Below are positions 22,573 through 25,183 of a stretch of 25,183 nucleotides of DNA, piece after piece. Origin of the DNA: CAYJPA01 sp964371945 (GTDB taxonomy: Bacteria > Chloroflexota > Chloroflexia > Thermomicrobiales > UBA6265); NCBI GenBank assembly GCA_964371945.1, contig CAYJPA010000085.1, positions 1-25,183 of the forward strand, given 5' to 3'. Each line of letters opens with the position of its first letter. The stretch's first letter is position 1. The notes under the pieces were generated by a model. The model was not told where the DNA came from and did no database searches. It was given only the letters and a program-made list of their open reading frames with translations. Both the position numbers and the translations under genes were made by a program.

Positions 22573-23858
22573 ATGACCGTTACCTTGATCGTTTTCGTCG
22601 CGGGCGTCCTCTTGATCGATATGGCGCTCAGTGGATCGCTCCTCAGACGGCTCCCCTTGACGACATCGCTCGTGTGTCTCGTCGTTGGGTTCCTGCTTTG
22701 ATCGCACGGTCTGGAGCTCCTCGATCTCGACATCGTCGCTGACTCCAAACTGATCGAGCATCTCACGGAGATCGTCGTCATCATTTCGCTCTTCACCGCC
22801 GGTCTGAAGCTCCGGGTCTCTTGGAACGATCCGTACTGGAAGCTCCCATTCCGGTTGGCGGCCGGCTCCATGGCGATCACGATCGCGCTCATCTCGATCG
22901 CCGGGGTTGCTGGACTCGGACTTTCCCTTGGCGCCGCGGTGCTACTAGGAGCCATTCTCGCCCCAACCGATCCTGTCCTTGCCTCCGATGTGCAGGTCGC
23001 GCATCCGCACGACCAGGATCGCGTCCGCTTTGGCCTGACCGGCGAGGCGGGACTCAACGATGGGGCAGCGTTTCCGTTCGTCATGCTTGGTCTTGGATTG
23101 CTTGATCTCCATCACCTTGGAGAGCTCGGCTGGCGCTGGTTGGCGATCGATGTCGGTTGGGCGTGTGCCGGCGGCCCCGCGATTGGAGTGGCACTGGGCA
23201 CAACCAGGCAGTCGGACTCGACGATTTTCTCGTGCTCGGACTGATCGCGCTCTCCTACAGCGTGGCACTCCTGGCGCACAGCTACGGCTTCCTCGCGGTC
23301 TTCGCCGCGGGACTGGCGCTTCGGCGGATCGAGCAACGGTCAACGGGAGAAGATCACGAAGAGGTGAAGAGTGAACTGGCGGAAGGGGATGATACCGAAG
23401 TAGCGGTTCAGCCGGAGACCGCTCCCGCGTTTATGGCGAAGGCACTCCTCGGCTTCAACGAGCAACTCGAGCGTATCGGTGAAGTCGCCATCGTCGTGCT
23501 CGTCGGCTTGCTCCTGGCCGGTAATCTCACGATCGATGCGCTCTGGTTCGTACCGCTCCTACTCCTGGTCATTCGTCCGATCGCCGTCTGGATCGGTCTG
23601 CTCGGCTCCCGCACCATGCCGGCGCAACGCAATCTGATGGCCTGGTTCGGCATTCGCGGCATCGGCAGCGTCTTCTATCTCTCGTACGCGATCAGCCACG
23701 GTCTCGATGACACGATTGCACGCCGCCTTGCCGAACTAACTCTCTCGACAGTAGCAATCTCCGTGATCGTGCACGGCATCTCCGTCACACCGCTAATGAA
23801 CCGGTATGACCGCAACTTCGACCAGCTCTCTCAAGTGGATCGATCAGCAAGCGCATGA
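22573..23858 (+). pseudogene. CPA-type Na+/H+ antiporter, broken by nonsense codon and frameshift
   Basis: A cation/proton antiporter in three pieces. From ATG 22573 the frame gives helices MTVTLIVFVAGVLLIDMALS and SLVCLVVGFLL, then TGA (22693-22695) where the family has glycine (GFLLGPHGL), so GGA to TGA or similar. The same frame resumes with SHGLELLDLDIVADS, the transport signature ILAPTDPVLASDVQV and GLTGEAGLNDGAAFPFVML. Near 23200-23207 the frame shifts: IGVALGTT passes to AVGLDDFLVLGLIALSYSVA in the third frame, and roughly 15 residues usual here are missing, suggesting a deletion of about 45-50 bp. The second part runs to 23858 with FGIRGIGSVFYLSYAISHG. Two independent lesions make it a probable pseudogene, unless the assembly is wrong. 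Confidence 0.88.
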
Positions 23859-23869
23859 CGCCGGGTTGC

Positions 23870-24886
23870 TCATCCCCTTGCGTGCGTATTCGTAACCATT
23901 TGCTCCACGAGGGCCTTGACGTCGGGCGTGCCTGAGGCGAGACGGCTTCCGATCGTGCCATTGGATCGAACAACGATCGCGCTCGGCGTCCGCCTGACAC
24001 CATAGGCGTCAGCCACTTCGTGCGCGGATTGCTGCAGCACATGGGTCAATTCGTAATCGCTACTTTTCGTTCGGGTGGTCTCCACCGACCCCGAGAACAC
24101 GGCCACGAATGTCAGCTTGTCCGCGTGATCACGCTGCCAGTGACCCAGAGCCGGCAACAACTCCAGACAAGCGTTGCAGCGAGCATCGACGAAGATCAAC
24201 GCCACCGATCTGCCCAGCGCACGTAGGTCCGCGAGCTTCGTGGGCGCGCCGTCGGCGTCAGGAAGTTGAAACTCTGGTGCGAGGCTGCCAATGGGAAGGC
24301 TCGTGTCCGGTTTGCTGCTCCGCTCAGCAGGCAACGGCGATGCCGCCGGATGCGGAGCGAACTGCTCGTACGCTCGGACAAGTCGAACCAAGTACCAGCC
24401 CTCAACCGCCAACAGGCAGAAGGCCGCAATCTGCAGCGTTAACTCCGCCTTGTCGACTGATGGAATCTCACCGATCCATTTGGTGCTGCCGTCGTACTGC
24501 CTGATGATCAGGCCCGCTAGCAGGGACAGCGCAAGATTTCGTCCCAGTGATGTCCAGCCGATTGGCCCGCTGCTGAACCGACCGAAACAGTGGCAGGTTG
24601 GACGCCGCCCACTGAGGAGGTTGGCAAGAATGCCGGCACTGAACAGAATTAGTAGCGCCAGTGCTCCCCAAGCTCCCCACCAGGCCGATCTCGCCAGCAG
24701 GATCGAAAGCGCGACCGCGAGTTCGCCGAGTGGCAGAACAACTGCAAGCGGATGCCTGACCGCTTCAGGCACACCGAAATCGAGGAACGCCTTCCGCGTG
24801 CCATCTAGATCAGCGAGTTTCGTAAGCCCGGACCATGCAAAGATCACGAAGAGTGATAGGCGCACGATGAGCAGCACGATGTCCAT
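23870..24886 (-). CDS. MauE-like membrane domain fused to redoxin domain
   Basis: A 338-aa protein of two parts. Residues ~1-175 are four to five membrane helices of the MauE/DoxX-like type (VRLSLFVIFAWSGLTKLADL at the start) with the redox motif TCHCFG (Cys98, Cys100). After a Pro/Ser-rich linker (~178-200), residues ~200-338 form a thioredoxin-like AhpC/TSA redoxin domain (IGSLAPEFQLPDADG) with the pair Cys237-Cys240 in DARCNACLELLP and the cis-proline in RTPSAIVV. Known relatives move electrons to or from thiols across the membrane. The likely role is oxidation or reduction of extracytoplasmic disulfides, maybe with quinone; inferred. ATG 24886 has a G-rich site (GGGGGATC) 3 nt before it; 24931 would add 15 residues. 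Convergent with the broken antiporter gene, 11 bp apart. Confidence 0.9.
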   Translation of the reverse strand: MDIVLLIVRLSLFVIFAWSGLTKLADLDGTRKAFLDFGVPEAVRHPLAVVLPLGELAVALSILLARSAWWGAWGALALLILFSAGILANLLSGRRPTCHCFGRFSSGPIGWTSLGRNLALSLLAGLIIRQYDGSTKWIGEIPSVDKAELTLQIAAFCLLAVEGWYLVRLVRAYEQFAPHPAASPLPAERSSKPDTSLPIGSLAPEFQLPDADGAPTKLADLRALGRSVALIFVDARCNACLELLPALGHWQRDHADKLTFVAVFSGSVETTRTKSSDYELTHVLQQSAHEVADAYGVRRTPSAIVVRSNGTIGSRLASGTPDVKALVEQMVTNTHARG

Positions 24887-24931
24887 AAAGATCCCCCATT
24901 GCCCGCCAGAGCGTCGGACGAAGACGGTCAA

Positions 24932-24955
24932 CCACGCTCCACGGAATCAGCGTGG
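24932..24955. repeat. 7-bp inverted repeat upstream of the MauE-redoxin gene
   Basis: CCACGCT (24932-24938) and AGCGTGG (24949-24955) around a 10-nt loop, 46 bp before the redoxin gene start. It may be an operator or short hairpin; the rest of the 24887-25107 stretch shows no convincing gene. Confidence 0.4.
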
Positions 24956-25107
24956 ACGGCGACGCCACCCGAGGCGCGAAGTTCTCAGCCAATTTGCCAG
25001 TTGACCGCCTGTTTAGGTGATGTGCGCCGTCAACTCGACAGTCAGGCGCGATCGCGACTTACCTACTTCGACTATCGACGGACCGGGAACCTGCGTGACG
25101 AATTCGA

Positions 25108-25143
25108 GCGAAGCTAGCTAGGCTGTCAGCTAAGCGGCTTCGC
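25108..25143. repeat. AGCT-rich hairpin repeat near the right edge
   Basis: GCGAAGC (25108-25114) and GCTTCGC (25137-25143) enclose AGCTAG- and AGCTAA-containing sequence. It belongs by wording to the AGCT repeats at 941-1011 and 4762-4803. Confidence 0.5.
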
Positions 25144-25183
25144 ATAAGTCTTGTCGCCAAATGAGATGTGGATAGAGGGGTGC

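Noticed and set aside
6074..22695. Stop-codon reassignment (alternative genetic code)
   Set aside because: All three stop codons appear as lesions, while the same codons end many intact genes normally.
22317..23084. N-terminal extension of the YihY-type frame, 256 residues
   Set aside because: It is Ser/Arg/Pro-rich, lies opposite the antiporter gene, and the real start at 22316 has a strong ribosome site.
24899..25117. 72-aa plus-strand ORF near the right edge
   Set aside because: No ribosome site, mixed composition, ends in the AGCT repeat; I could not support it as a gene.

Overview
The window is bacterial, GC-rich chromosomal DNA carrying about 21 intact genes on both strands, three broken genes and a few small ORFs. 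There are no rRNA genes, tRNAs, CRISPR arrays or transposases that I can recognise. Several features suggest a Chloroflexota member near Thermomicrobia: a MauE-redoxin fusion, a Tat-type C39-like peptidase, a dienelactone hydrolase starting MMCY, a small BTAD regulator, GTG and TTG starts, and AGCT-rich dispersed repeats at gene ends. This is inference from remembered family resemblance, about 50% sure.

Layout. 1-5440: an ArsR-SRPBCC regulator with a promoter that looks leaderless, a dienelactone hydrolase, an MFS transporter divergent from nicotinate phosphoribosyltransferase, and a small CxxCxGxG zinc protein. Two repeats supply the C-terminal residues of two of these proteins. 5441-9071: a HAF-repeat exported protein broken by one amber codon, a nucleoside hydrolase, a small conserved protein and a siderophore-interacting flavoprotein. 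9072-11206: dispersed repeats, a broken small exported protein, a 14-bp perfect hairpin, and a BTAD regulator facing a 50-aa zinc-type protein across three repeats spaced 11 bp apart. 11203-14426: a minus-strand run of L-rhamnonate dehydratase and L-rhamnose mutarotase (overlapping stop and start), an unknown two-gene module resembling toxin-antitoxin pairs, and a methyltransferase with a duplicated SAM-binding loop. 14565-19059: a DinB-like protein, a beta-rich small protein, a Tat-signal C39-like peptidase and a soluble PAS/GAF histidine kinase. 19096-25183: a J-domain coiled-coil protein, a hidden small ORF and a YaiI-family protein in a tight row, then a PPOX-type flavoprotein, a YihY membrane protein, a broken CPA-type Na+/H+ antiporter and a MauE-redoxin protein.

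The genes do not form one pathway. Linked pairs are the rhamnose genes (non-phosphorylating route: mutarotation then dehydration of rhamnonate) and salvage functions (nicotinate phosphoribosyltransferase, nucleoside hydrolase). The points most worth a second look are the SARP-like 11-bp repeat array at the BTAD gene, the 15-bp tandem duplication inside the methyltransferase SAM loop, three genes with point-like lesions (TGG to TAG; GGN to TGA plus a frameshift; a TAG/TAA pair), repeats that write protein C-termini, and the unexplained two-gene module. I saw no convincing large new system.
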